Positions 23,679 through 32,160 are shown, numbered from the stretch's first letter. The stretch: DNA of 33,458 bases from a bacterium (GCA_021158245.1 JAGGVB010000200.1:1-33458); one strand, 5' to 3'. The notes: generated by a model from the sequence alone, not told the origin. Program-made: numbers and translations.

Positions 23679-24839
23679 ATGACTGAAGTGCGGTTTGACT
23701 ATCGGGATATTTTCCGTTCGGCCAGACTGGCATTCAGCTTCCAGCGCTTGTGGATCCAGTTTGTCAGCTTTATTATAGGATGGGCAGGCTATGTTGTCTT
23801 TACATATCTGAGCCTGTTGGCTGGAGGAAATAATTTGGGAGTTGTCTTATCCCGATACGGGTTAGTACCCGGTGTTGTAGGATTAAATCTTCCATGGTAT
23901 AGTTGGGTTATTTTTAGCATAGGTGCAATATTTATGCTGTTTTTCTGGCTTGTAGGAGCTACAGGTGTGGCAAGAGCAACTTATATGCATCTTAAAGGGA
24001 ATACATTCTATACATGGAAAGAAGCTTTTGTTTTTGCGTTAAAAACAAAAGGCGGATCTGTAATTTCAACTCCTGTTGCAATTACCGCAATTGCATTCTT
24101 TACATGCATCGGCGGATTATTTATCGGATTGTTGGGCAGAATCCCGTATATTGGTGAACTGGGGATTTCCCTGTTTACTCTTTTATGGTTCGGAGCTGCA
24201 TGTTTTGTAGTGTTTATTGTGCTTGCTATTGTTGTTTCAATGTTTCTTACACCCTCAATTCTTGCAACAACAGACGATGATGCTTTTGAAGGAATGTTCC
24301 AGAGCTTTTCTGTGCTTTACGGACAGCCCTGGCGTTTTATTGTTTATGAGATTCTGCTCCTCGTTGTTGTTGTGCTGAGCTTTGGAGTTGTTGCCTTTTT
24401 TGTTAAAGAGACATGGCTGGTTATGAATCAAATCCTGATAATGGGAATGGGTGATAAATTTGTCAATATCTCTTATGGCGCATCATATCAGCTCCAGAGC
24501 TGGATATATCCTGTTGTAGCCTGGGTAAGAGCAGGATTGGGTGATTATTCGGGTTATTTCTTTTTCAGCCGTGAACTGATAAGCCTTCAGATGCCGATGA
24601 TTTCAGTGATCTCTTCCTGGATAATGGGTATTTTCCTTCTTTTTATAGGCGGGCTTGTTATTTCTTATCCAATGGCTGTATTTAATGCAGGGAATACCAT
24701 TATATTTCTTGCCTTAAAGAAGAAAAAGGATGGCGAGAATCTTCTTGAAAGAAAAGACCGCGAGGAGGAAGAAGAGGAGGAACTTTCCGAAGAAGAAGCG
24801 GAATCAGGCAAAGAGGATAACAACAAAGAAAAAGAATGA
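23679..24839 (+). CDS. polytopic membrane protein with acidic tail, unknown function
   Basis: A 386-residue inner-membrane protein with about six or seven helices (starting near 25-47, 75-95, 128-150, 160-195, 220-243, 305-335). Its soluble C-terminus (about 355-386) is almost all Glu, Lys and Asp, including a run of seven glutamates. The repeated pattern of short amphipathic helices and Gly-rich membrane segments resembles general 'DUF4013/YciC-like' membrane proteins, but I do not recognise the family with certainty. Excellent ribosome site AAAGGAGG. A terminator follows at 24862. Confidence 0.75.
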   Translation: MTEVRFDYRDIFRSARLAFSFQRLWIQFVSFIIGWAGYVVFTYLSLLAGGNNLGVVLSRYGLVPGVVGLNLPWYSWVIFSIGAIFMLFFWLVGATGVARATYMHLKGNTFYTWKEAFVFALKTKGGSVISTPVAITAIAFFTCIGGLFIGLLGRIPYIGELGISLFTLLWFGAACFVVFIVLAIVVSMFLTPSILATTDDDAFEGMFQSFSVLYGQPWRFIVYEILLLVVVVLSFGVVAFFVKETWLVMNQILIMGMGDKFVNISYGASYQLQSWIYPVVAWVRAGLGDYSGYFFFSRELISLQMPMISVISSWIMGIFLLFIGGLVISYPMAVFNAGNTIIFLALKKKKDGENLLERKDREEEEEEELSEEEAESGKEDNNKEKE

Positions 24840-24861
24840 GTTTTCAAATATAGTTTAATTT

Positions 24862-24895
24862 AAAGGCGCCGTTTTTTAAAAAGACAGGCGCCTTT
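24862..24895 (+). terminator. stem-loop terminator, 16-base loop
   Basis: Perfect 9-bp stem AAAGGCGCC (24862-24870) / GGCGCCTTT (24887-24895) around a 16-base loop, followed by TTCTAT. It ends the membrane-protein transcript. Confidence 0.75.
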
Positions 24896-24909
24896 TCTAT
24901 GAAGGCCTT

Positions 24910-25164
24910 ATGAAATATAATGATATGTTATCAGGACGTTTTTTAAAGAGGGAAAACAGATTTACGGTTTTTGTTGATTTGAATGGCAGAACTGTTATAG
25001 CGCATATGGCAAATTCCGGACGCTTAAGGGAGCTGCTTGTTCCTGGACGGAAAGCTATAGCCCTGAAAAATGCCGTACCATGGGCCGGAAAGAAAAGCAT
25101 AAAACATGAAAATCAAAAAGCAATAACACTCTCTGCATACATTAGTCAAACAGACATAATTTAA
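24910..25164 (+). pseudogene. sfsA: N-terminal fragment of SfsA (truncated)
   Basis: The first ~50 residues match the start of SfsA, the putative sugar-fermentation-stimulation nuclease-like protein: KYNDMLSGRFLKRENRFTVF, then VIAHMANSGRLRELLVPGRKA. Normal SfsA has about 230 residues; here the frame stops after 84, and the last ~30 residues do not look like SfsA. I could not find the missing C-terminal part in other frames before the next gene. The structured non-coding element begins about 50-70 bases after the stop, so its arrival may have removed the rest. Probably non-functional. Confidence 0.72.
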
Positions 25165-25430
25165 TGATGGGTCTTTTTTTATTTTTGAAATAAAACGGAT
25201 TGATATTATTCCTTTAATTTTTTAAAGGCTACCGATTTATTTTAAAATCCTTGCACCCCCCGAAAAAACAGTTAAAGAAAGCATCATAAAATTTTATAAT
25301 TAAAAGAGTTAGTATGCATAAATAAGTTGAAAAAGGTTCTCCGGTTTGTTTTAGTATCAAGCAGAAGGATTACCGGCATCTGCAAATCTCCGTTAAAAAA
25401 ATGAAGAAAAGCGAACGCCCGGAATCAAAT

Positions 25431-25483
25431 TCTGTCTGAGTCCCGATTTAACTATATGTATAATCAGACAGAAAAATCGGGAC
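25431..25483. repeat. interleaved stems (alternative hairpins) inside the palindromic element
   Basis: TCTGTCTGA (25431-25439) is complementary to TCAGACAGA (25464-25472). The adjacent GTCCCGATTT (25440-25449) is complementary to AAATCGGGAC (25474-25483). The order A-B-A'-B' with no spacer between A and B makes the two perfect stems compete. A third partner, CGGGATTCAGACAG (25648-25661), can pair with most of A plus B. Confidence 0.6.
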
Positions 25484-25548
25484 GAGTTTATTTGATTCAG
25501 AGAGCTTTTTTACATTTTTAGGAGATTTGCAGCAGCCGGTGTTTTTTG

Positions 25549-25573
25549 GGTACTTTTTTTTAAAAAAAGTACC
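25549..25573. repeat. perfect 25-base palindrome GGTACTTTTTTT-T-AAAAAAAGTACC
   Basis: Twelve-base arms (25549-25560, 25562-25573) around a single T. It lies just right of the large central hairpin of the element. It could act as a terminator for either strand because each side ends in an A or T tract. Confidence 0.55.
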
Positions 25574-25853
25574 GCACCGCAGGTTTAGATTAACATTATT
25601 ATAAATCATTTTTCCGATTCGGACTATTATATTTTGATAAAGAGACTCGGGATTCAGACAGCCGAACTTTCTTAACGCTGCTTCGTTCCCATTTCCGAGC
25701 CGGAGATTTTTCTAATGCCGGAGTAAAAACATGCAATACAATTTTCTTAAATTTTCGGGGGGTGCCAGATTTATTTTAAAATCGGGTTGATTCATTGGCT
25801 GTCAATTGTTATTTTAAACAAACAACTGCTCATCAGATTTGGTATGAAAAGAA

Positions 25854-26450
25854 ATGAAAAGATTCCTGTATTTAGTGACATTAATTTTTATCCTGTTTGT
25901 ATCAGCAGAGTGCGAATGGCCTTTTTCAACAAGGGATCCTGAACCCCCTGTAAATAACCAGTCAGCATGGGTGATTCCTGTAAGCCCCGAAATGGTACTT
26001 TCCAACCTACAGCGTTCTGTAAAAGAAAAGAGCGTGGAATACTATATCCGATGTCTTACGGATTCGTCTTACAGTTCCAAAAATTTTAAATTTTTACCTG
26101 ACCCTGAAATATCTGCACAGTACACAGGTATATTTATAAACTGGACAAAGCAGAAAGAAGAGAGCGTCATGAGGCAAGTGTTTTCTATTGTTCCCGATGA
26201 TTCTACATGCTCTCTTGATTTTGTGCTTTCTTCAGAAGCAGTTGCATCTGAGAGTGCAATTCTCGTTGTAGATTATACTTTAAGAATCCGGCACACGGGA
26301 ACAGTATTGAAAACAAAAATTTTTAAGGGGCGATCTGAATTCTGGCTTGCACCTGATGTGAGGGGTGAATGGTCAATCTACAACTGGATTGATCACAGAA
26401 CTTCCGACAGAGAACCGTGGTCTTTATTAAAAGCAAAGCTGGGAGGATAG
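25854..26450 (+). CDS. exported protein of unknown function
   Basis: A 198-residue protein with an N-terminal signal sequence (1-18, ending near VSAEC; the lipobox is not canonical). The mature start reads WPFSTRDPEPP, then WVIPVSPEMVLSNLQ and YYIRCLTD. A C-terminal half of strands ends SEFWLAPDVRGEWSIYNWID. This pattern resembles small NTF2-like uncharacterised exported proteins in FCB-type genomes, but I cannot name a family. It ends four bases before the probable CTG start of the polysaccharide deacetylase; the GGGAGG of its last codons is that gene's ribosome site. Confidence 0.72.
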   Translation: MKRFLYLVTLIFILFVSAECEWPFSTRDPEPPVNNQSAWVIPVSPEMVLSNLQRSVKEKSVEYYIRCLTDSSYSSKNFKFLPDPEISAQYTGIFINWTKQKEESVMRQVFSIVPDDSTCSLDFVLSSEAVASESAILVVDYTLRIRHTGTVLKTKIFKGRSEFWLAPDVRGEWSIYNWIDHRTSDREPWSLLKAKLGG

Positions 26451-26454
26451 AGGC

Positions 26455-27564
26455 CTGAAAATTATTTATAGAAACAGAATAAAGAAAATAATCAGCAATC
26501 CCTGGGTACCTGTTACCGGAATGGTTGTAATTACAATTATTATGCTTTTGGCAAGATTCCGGATTAACATGAAGGAGCCCGCAAAGATAATTCCTGTTGA
26601 TTACCCTGCAGCTGAAATTTTAAAAAGTGCTGTTGATGATGTTTGCCTGGATTTTGATATTATTCCTTCAAAATCAATAAACATAAGAAATAGAAAGGAA
26701 GAGTGGAAAATAAAGGTACCGCAGGATCTGCCGGTAGTGAATTTTCATCTTGCATTAAAAGAGAGAATAAACCGCATTCCGGCAAAAATAATAAACGCAA
26801 CAAGCGATCCTGTATCAGGCCGTGTGAGAGTGAATGTGGGGTATAAAGATTCGGCCTATTTTGATGTTCTTTTAATTCCCATGGATTCTGTAAAGAGAAA
26901 CAGAGGCAGAATAGCTTTAATAATTGATGATTTCGGCGACAGGTGGGACTCATTTACAAGATCTTTCGCCGATCTTGGAATCCATCTTACAGTCTCTGTT
27001 TTGCCGGGCAGGAAAAAAAGCTCTGATGTTGCAAGGGGAATGAACAAGCTGAACTGTGAAGTTATTCTGCATCTTCCCATGGAACCGATCAGCGAGAAAT
27101 TTCCAAAAGACGGATTAATAATTTTTGATGACATGAAAAGATTTGATATATTAAATATAATTCAGCGTTCTCTTGACGATGTTCCGAATGCAAAGGGCGT
27201 TAATAATCATATGGGTTCAAAGGTTACGCAAAACAGCAGAGTAATGGAGATTATTCTCAGAGACCTAAAAAAAAGGGGCCTCTATTTTGTTGACAGCAGA
27301 ACCACAGCAAAAACAGTTGCGTATCAAATTGCGAGAAGTATAAATATTCCTTGTACAAAAAGAGATATTTTTATTGATTATGAAAAAGACGGGGACACAA
27401 TTCGAAAACAATTATGGAATCTGGCACGCAAGTCAGAGAAGAGAGGATTTGCGATAGGTATCGGACATTCACGGCCCCTGACTCTGAAAATTCTGCAGCA
27501 GGAGGTGGGGAAGATTCAGGCAAAGGGGTATCGGTTTGTTTTTGTATCGGATGTTCTGCATTAA
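26455..27564 (+). CDS. divergent polysaccharide deacetylase, membrane-anchored, apparent CTG start
   Basis: Member of the divergent polysaccharide deacetylase family (PF04748, YibQ-like), probably a periplasmic carbohydrate-modifying enzyme. The family blocks are all present: IALIIDDFGDR, TVSVLPG, VILHLPMEP, GVNNHMGSK, LYFVDSRTT, RDIFIDYE and IGIGHSRP. The usual ATG at 26521 lacks a ribosome site and would start inside the membrane anchor. The frame is open back to a stop at 26428 with no ATG, GTG or TTG. GGGAGG (26441-26446) sits eight bases before CTG 26455, which yields a basic leader (MKIIYRNRIKKIISNPW) before the helix, a normal signal anchor, and 369 residues. Confidence 0.86.
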   Translation: MKIIYRNRIKKIISNPWVPVTGMVVITIIMLLARFRINMKEPAKIIPVDYPAAEILKSAVDDVCLDFDIIPSKSINIRNRKEEWKIKVPQDLPVVNFHLALKERINRIPAKIINATSDPVSGRVRVNVGYKDSAYFDVLLIPMDSVKRNRGRIALIIDDFGDRWDSFTRSFADLGIHLTVSVLPGRKKSSDVARGMNKLNCEVILHLPMEPISEKFPKDGLIIFDDMKRFDILNIIQRSLDDVPNAKGVNNHMGSKVTQNSRVMEIILRDLKKRGLYFVDSRTTAKTVAYQIARSINIPCTKRDIFIDYEKDGDTIRKQLWNLARKSEKRGFAIGIGHSRPLTLKILQQEVGKIQAKGYRFVFVSDVLH

Positions 27565-27588
27565 AATTTTATAAGGAGGAGATAAAAG

Positions 27589-28302
27589 ATGGCACGGCTG
27601 GGAGTGAACGTTGAAAATGCTGCTCTTTTGAGGAAAGGAGCAAAGACAGGAGAACCTGATCCTGTAAGTATTGCTGTGCTGGCTGAATTAGGCGGTGCTG
27701 ACGGTATTGTTTGCAGGCTTAGAAAAGAATCTCCCCTTATAACAGAGAGGGATATAAGATTGTTAAGGGAAGTAGTTAAAACTCATTTAAATATTCAGAT
27801 TGCTCCGGAACAGGAACTTTTGTCTACTGCTTTGAGTATCGGCCCTGATATGATAACTCTAATGCCTGAAAAGAGAGCAGGGTCAACAGAGGGAGGAGGG
27901 TTTGATATTTTAGGGCATATGTCCAGGTTTGAGAAAGTTATAAATGAAATAAGAGCTCACGGTATTGTTGTAAGCATTGTAGTTGATCCTGTGTTTCAGC
28001 AGGTAAAGGCTGCTGCCAAAGCAGGAGCGGATTATATTGAACTTCAGATGTCGAGATATGCAGAGGCAGAAGATCTGACAGAAAGGGAAGATCAGGTTGA
28101 AGCTGTGCGGTCGGTTGCAATCGGTGCGGTAAAAATAGGAATGGGTGTTTCTGCAGGGACCGGCCTGGATTATCACAATGTCAGTGAAATTACTGCTATT
28201 GAAAGTATTGAGGAAGTGAACATAGGCCATGCGGTTTTATCCCGTGCAATGTCAATCGGAATGGATTCAGCAGTAAGGGATATGGTAGCTTTGGTTCATT
28301 GA
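27589..28302 (+). CDS. PdxJ-like protein lacking the canonical catalytic residues
   Basis: Homologue of pyridoxine 5'-phosphate synthase, a TIM-barrel enzyme of vitamin B6 synthesis: LGVNVENAALLRKG, EPDPVSIAVLAELGGADGI, MPEKRAGSTEGGGFDI, GTGLDYHNV and VNIGHAVLSRAM. At the E. coli positions His45, Glu72 and His193 it has Arg43, Gln70 and Thr191, and the early Asp-His pair is Glu9-Asn10. The standard reaction on 1-deoxyxylulose 5-phosphate is therefore unlikely; the phosphate-binding part looks kept. Length (237) is normal and the ribosome site AGGAGGAG strong, so it is a maintained gene. It may share the deacetylase transcript (24-base gap). Confidence 0.85.
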   Translation: MARLGVNVENAALLRKGAKTGEPDPVSIAVLAELGGADGIVCRLRKESPLITERDIRLLREVVKTHLNIQIAPEQELLSTALSIGPDMITLMPEKRAGSTEGGGFDILGHMSRFEKVINEIRAHGIVVSIVVDPVFQQVKAAAKAGADYIELQMSRYAEAEDLTEREDQVEAVRSVAIGAVKIGMGVSAGTGLDYHNVSEITAIESIEEVNIGHAVLSRAMSIGMDSAVRDMVALVH

Positions 28303-28529
28303 TAATGATATAAAGAAATATTTGTAAAAATTTTTAGCATTATTTTTGTGAAAAGAGTTTGCTTTTTTCAATTGATATAATTATTTTCTTTTGGTTTTAT
28401 TTAGATGATGTCCGGTTCATCTGCAGGGCATAATCTTATTAACAATTCATTTTCTTCAATCCTTATGCATCTAATGCATGTGCTGAAAGAAAGTAAATTT
28501 TTATAAATTAAAGAAGGAGCATATTGCAA
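28303..28529. promoter_or_regulatory. promoter region of the pyruvate oxidoreductase gene
   Basis: The 227-base gap contains a perfect -10 TATAAT at 28376-28381, without a good -35, and AT-rich sequence otherwise. AAGAAGGAG (28511-28519) is the ribosome site. No terminator hairpin for the PdxJ-like gene is obvious. Confidence 0.35.
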
Positions 28530-31500
28530 ATGAAAAAGTTTAAAAAAGCTACAATGGACGGTAATACAGCTGCCGCTCATGTTGCCTATGCTTTTAGCGA
28601 TGTGGCTGCTATATATCCTATTACACCATCATCACCTATGGGGGAGTATGCAGATTTATGGGCAGCAACAGGCAGAACGAATATTTTTGGGCAAACAGTT
28701 GACGTAATTGAAATGCAGTCAGAAGCGGGCGCTTCAGGTGCTGTGCACGGCTCTCTGTCAGCAGGTGCACTCACTACAACATTTACAGCTTCTCAGGGGC
28801 TTATGCTTATGCTTCCCAATATGCATAAGATTGCAGGAGAGATGCTTCCAGCGGTTTTTCATGTTTCAGCGCGTTCCCTTGCATGCCAGTCGCTCTCTAT
28901 TTTTGGTGATCATTCTGATGTGATGTCTGCAAGAAATACCGGATGGGGGATGATATTTGCGGGTTCGATTCAGGAAATTATGGATCTTGCCGGAGTTGCT
29001 CATCTTTCCAGTCTTAAATCAAGAATCCCTTTTATCCACATTTTTGACGGTTTCAGAAATTCCCACGAAATACAGAAAATAGATGTTATTGATTATGAAT
29101 CATTTGCTGAAATGGTGGATATGAAATATGTTGAGGATTTCAGGAGCAGGGCACTCAATCCGGAAAATCCGAGAGTTAAAGTCGGTGCGCAGAATCCTGA
29201 TGTATATTTTCAGGGAAGAGAAACAGTAAATAAATATTATGATGCTGCACCTCAAATTGTCCAGGAGTACATGGACCTTATTGCAAAATATACAGGAAGA
29301 AGTTATCATCTTTTCGATTACATTGGTACACCTGACGCAGAGAAGGTTATTATTGCAATGGGCAGCGGATGTGAAACAATTGAAGAGACTGTAAACTATC
29401 TTGTAAAAGAACGCGGAGAAAAAGTCGGGCTTATAAAAGTCAGGCTTTACAGGCCTTTCTCAGTTGAACATTTGATAAAAGCCCTTCCTGAATCAGTCAA
29501 AAAGATTGCTGTGCTTGACAGGACAAAGGAACCCGGCTCAATAGGAGAGCCGCTCTATCTTGACGTTGTTTCTTCTCTGAAGGATAAAAAAGATATTACA
29601 ATTATTGGCGGGCGTTACGGGCTGTCTTCAAAAGAGTTCACCCCGTCAATGGTAAAAGCTGTTTACGATCATCTTGATGAAGGATGTTTCCATAATTTCA
29701 CTGTAGGTATTACGGATGATGTAACAAAACTTTCCATACCTGTTAAGGAGCACATTAACACTCTTCCAGAAGGTACAATAAGCTGTAAGTTCTGGGGCCT
29801 GGGATCAGACGGAACAGTCGGTGCAAACAAGAATTCCATAAAGATTATAGGTGATAATACTGATATGTTTGCACAGGGATATTTCCAATACGATTCAAAA
29901 AAATCAGGAGGTATCACAAGAAGCCATCTGCGTTTCGGAAAGTCTCCTATTCAGTCTGAGTATCTGGTTTTTAACGCTGATTTTGTTGCGTGCCATAATC
30001 CTGCATTTATAGGACGGTATGATATCCTTGAAGGTATTAAAGACAACGGAATCTTTTTGCTGAACTCTCATTGGTCAGGAGAAGAAGTATTTGAACATCT
30101 TACAAAAGATATGCAGCAGACAATCATTGAAAAGAAGATAAAATTCTACAACATCAATGCTCTTGATATTGCAAAGGGAGTCGGCCTCGGTGGCAGGATT
30201 AATACTGTTATGCAGGCTGCATTCTTTATTATCTCCAGTGTACTTGAAAGAGACAAGGCAATTGAGCTTATAAAAAAGGCCATAGAGAAAAGCTACATGA
30301 AGAAGGGTGAGAATGTTGTAAAGAATAACTGGGCTGCAGTTGATCGTACTGCTGAAGCTCTTCAGGAGATACCGGTTCCGGATTCATTGCCTGAGAAATT
30401 TACTGAAATGAAAAAGCTTGTACCGGACGGTTCCAACGAATTTATTCAGAATGTTATTGAACCCATTATGCGGGAAAAAGGAGATTCTGTTCCTGTTTCA
30501 CAGATGCCGTACGACGGATTTGTACAATCAGGAACAACTGCACTTGAAAAACGCGGTGTTTCACCAATGGTGCCTCACTGGATAAGCGATAAGTGTATTC
30601 AGTGCGGTCAGTGCTCAATTGTATGCCCTCATGCGGCAATCAGAGTAAAGCTTATTGACAGGGATAATCTAAACAATGCACCAGCATCTTTCAACACAAT
30701 CAAGGCATTAAGTAAAGACGGTGAAAAGCATGATTACAAAGTACAGGTATTTATTGAAGATTGTGTCGGTTGTGTAGACTGTGTGAATGAGTGTCCTACA
30801 CAGGCTCTTGAGATGAGACCTCTTGAAGGTGAACGCAAACTTGGCGAGGATGACAATGTTGTGTTTTTCCTCAACCTGCCTGAAGATGTACTCAGCACGG
30901 TTATCAAGGAGACAACTGTAAAGGGAAGCCAGTTTAAACAGCCTCTTATGGAGTTTTCAGGAGCATGTGCAGGCTGCGGCGAAACCCCTTATGTGAAATT
31001 AGCTACACAGCTTTTCGGCGACAGGATGATTGTTGCAAATGCAACCGGGTGCAGCTCTATCTGGGGCGGAACATTCCCGACAATTCCTTACACAAAAAAC
31101 AAGGACGGCCGCGGTCCTGCGTGGGCAAATTCTCTTTTTGAGGACAATGCAGAATACGGATTCGGAATGCGGCTAGCTGTTGATTCCAACAGAAAACAGC
31201 TTAATTACAATATTAAAAAGGCGCTTGAGCAGGGTGTAAGCGGAGATATCGGCGATCTTTTCAAAAAAGCATTGGATTTATGGGATAGTGTCAGTGATGA
31301 ATCAAAAACAAATGCGGATAATATCAGAAATATTTTATCCGGAGAGCTTGAAAAAGCGCATGGTGATTTAAAATCAACATTAGTGCGTATTAAAGAACTT
31401 GATAGCTACTTTGTGGATAAAAGCGTATGGTGCTTCGGCGGTGACGGATGGGCATACGACATTGGTTACGGAGGCCTGGACCATGTAATGGCTTCCGGAA

Positions 31501-32057
31501 GGAATGTGAATGTTTTAGTTCTGGATACTGAAGTGTATTCAAATACAGGCGGCCAGGCTTCAAAGGCAACACCTCTCGGTTCTGTAGCTAAATTTGCAGA
31601 AGCAGGGAAAAAGACTGTTAAGAAAGACCTCGGCCTTATGATGATGAGCTACGGCTATGTCTATGTGGCCTCAGTTGCAATGGGTGCCAATAAAAACCAG
31701 CTTATGAAAGCAATGGTAGAAGCTGAAGCATATGATGGGCCATCTATTATTATTGCTTATGCTCCATGTATCAATCACGGATTTGATATGGCCCATACTC
31801 AGGATGAAGAGAAAAAATCCGTTGATACAGGGTATTGGCTTCTGTACAGATATAATCCTCAATTAAAAAATGAGGGGAAAAATCCTCTGATACTTGATTC
31901 AAAAGAGCCGAAGCTTCCTCTTAAAGATTTTCTTGAAGGTGAAAGGCGCTATGCATCCTTAAAGCAGACATTCCCGGAGAAAGTAGACGGTTATTGGGAA
32001 GAGTTTGCAAAGTTTGCAGCTGAACGGTATCAGATGTACAAGAGGCTTTCAGAGTAA
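28530..32057 (+). CDS. nifJ: pyruvate:ferredoxin (flavodoxin) oxidoreductase, single-chain
   Basis: Converts pyruvate and CoA to acetyl-CoA and CO2, reducing ferredoxin; central to anaerobic energy metabolism. It is the 1175-residue homodimeric form. The N-terminal domain has AAIYPITPSSPMGEYAD. Two 4Fe-4S motifs follow: CIQCGQCSIVCP from Cys689 and CVGCVDCVNECP from Cys745. Ligands of the third cluster are Cys813 and Cys816 (CAGCGE), the Cys in ATGCSS and Cys1080 (APCINHG). The thiamine diphosphate site is GDGWAYDIGYGG near 970 with DTEVYSNTGGQ. ATG 28530 is chosen over TTG 28524. It is monocistronic, ended by the hairpin at 32083. Confidence 0.97.
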   Translation: MKKFKKATMDGNTAAAHVAYAFSDVAAIYPITPSSPMGEYADLWAATGRTNIFGQTVDVIEMQSEAGASGAVHGSLSAGALTTTFTASQGLMLMLPNMHKIAGEMLPAVFHVSARSLACQSLSIFGDHSDVMSARNTGWGMIFAGSIQEIMDLAGVAHLSSLKSRIPFIHIFDGFRNSHEIQKIDVIDYESFAEMVDMKYVEDFRSRALNPENPRVKVGAQNPDVYFQGRETVNKYYDAAPQIVQEYMDLIAKYTGRSYHLFDYIGTPDAEKVIIAMGSGCETIEETVNYLVKERGEKVGLIKVRLYRPFSVEHLIKALPESVKKIAVLDRTKEPGSIGEPLYLDVVSSLKDKKDITIIGGRYGLSSKEFTPSMVKAVYDHLDEGCFHNFTVGITDDVTKLSIPVKEHINTLPEGTISCKFWGLGSDGTVGANKNSIKIIGDNTDMFAQGYFQYDSKKSGGITRSHLRFGKSPIQSEYLVFNADFVACHNPAFIGRYDILEGIKDNGIFLLNSHWSGEEVFEHLTKDMQQTIIEKKIKFYNINALDIAKGVGLGGRINTVMQAAFFIISSVLERDKAIELIKKAIEKSYMKKGENVVKNNWAAVDRTAEALQEIPVPDSLPEKFTEMKKLVPDGSNEFIQNVIEPIMREKGDSVPVSQMPYDGFVQSGTTALEKRGVSPMVPHWISDKCIQCGQCSIVCPHAAIRVKLIDRDNLNNAPASFNTIKALSKDGEKHDYKVQVFIEDCVGCVDCVNECPTQALEMRPLEGERKLGEDDNVVFFLNLPEDVLSTVIKETTVKGSQFKQPLMEFSGACAGCGETPYVKLATQLFGDRMIVANATGCSSIWGGTFPTIPYTKNKDGRGPAWANSLFEDNAEYGFGMRLAVDSNRKQLNYNIKKALEQGVSGDIGDLFKKALDLWDSVSDESKTNADNIRNILSGELEKAHGDLKSTLVRIKELDSYFVDKSVWCFGGDGWAYDIGYGGLDHVMASGRNVNVLVLDTEVYSNTGGQASKATPLGSVAKFAEAGKKTVKKDLGLMMMSYGYVYVASVAMGANKNQLMKAMVEAEAYDGPSIIIAYAPCINHGFDMAHTQDEEKKSVDTGYWLLYRYNPQLKNEGKNPLILDSKEPKLPLKDFLEGERRYASLKQTFPEKVDGYWEEFAKFAAERYQMYKRLSE

Positions 32058-32080
32058 TGTCTGTAAAATAAATAAAAAGC

Positions 32081-32116
32081 AGGTCCCCCTTAAGGTGAAA
32101 AGCCAGAGGGGGACTT
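32081..32116 (+). terminator. stem-loop terminator, 16-base loop
   Basis: GTCCCCCT (32083-32090) pairs with AGGGGGAC (32107-32114) around 16 bases, extendable by two weaker pairs, then TTTTAATTTT. It follows the oxidoreductase stop by about 25 bases. Confidence 0.75.
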
Positions 32117-32160
32117 TTAATTTTGAGAAAAAAGTCCGTTTAAACGGAGAGGAGAGAGCT

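Larger units (their letters stand above)
25234..25783. mobile_element. putative non-coding palindromic element (MITE-like or structured RNA)
   Basis: Bounded by identical 16-base direct repeats, GATTTATTTTAAAATC, at 25234-25249 and 25768-25783. Just inside are perfect 14-base inverted ends GCACCCCCCGAAAA (25253-25266) and TTTTCGGGGGGTGC (25752-25765). Further nested pairs are TCTCCGG/CCGGAGA (25338-25344, 25700-25706), AAGCAG/CTGCTT (25359-25364, 25678-25683), a 20-base arm pair at 25372-25391 and 25521-25540 (18 of 20 matching), and GAATCAAAT/ATTTGATTC (25422-25430, 25490-25498). The layout resembles a transposase-less mobile element with a target duplication. An expressed structured RNA is the alternative. 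Confidence 0.6.
25165..25853. other. 689-base gene-free stretch occupied by nested inverted repeats
   Basis: No protein-coding frame fits. The stretch opens with a hairpin CCTTTAA/TTAAAGG (25211-25228) and is then filled by the element described at 25234-25783: terminal inverted repeats, flanking direct repeats, and several nested or alternative stems. The 70 bases to the right of the element are plain AT-rich leader of the next gene. Confidence 0.7.

Noticed and set aside
25234-25783. CRISPR array or insertion sequence
   Set aside because: The repeats are paired and nested, not regularly spaced, and no transposase frame exists within the element.
32005-32160. 52-residue N-terminal extension of the ChaN-like protein
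   Set aside because: It overlaps the oxidoreductase end and crosses its terminator; ATG 32161 has a good ribosome site and gives a proper lipoprotein signal.
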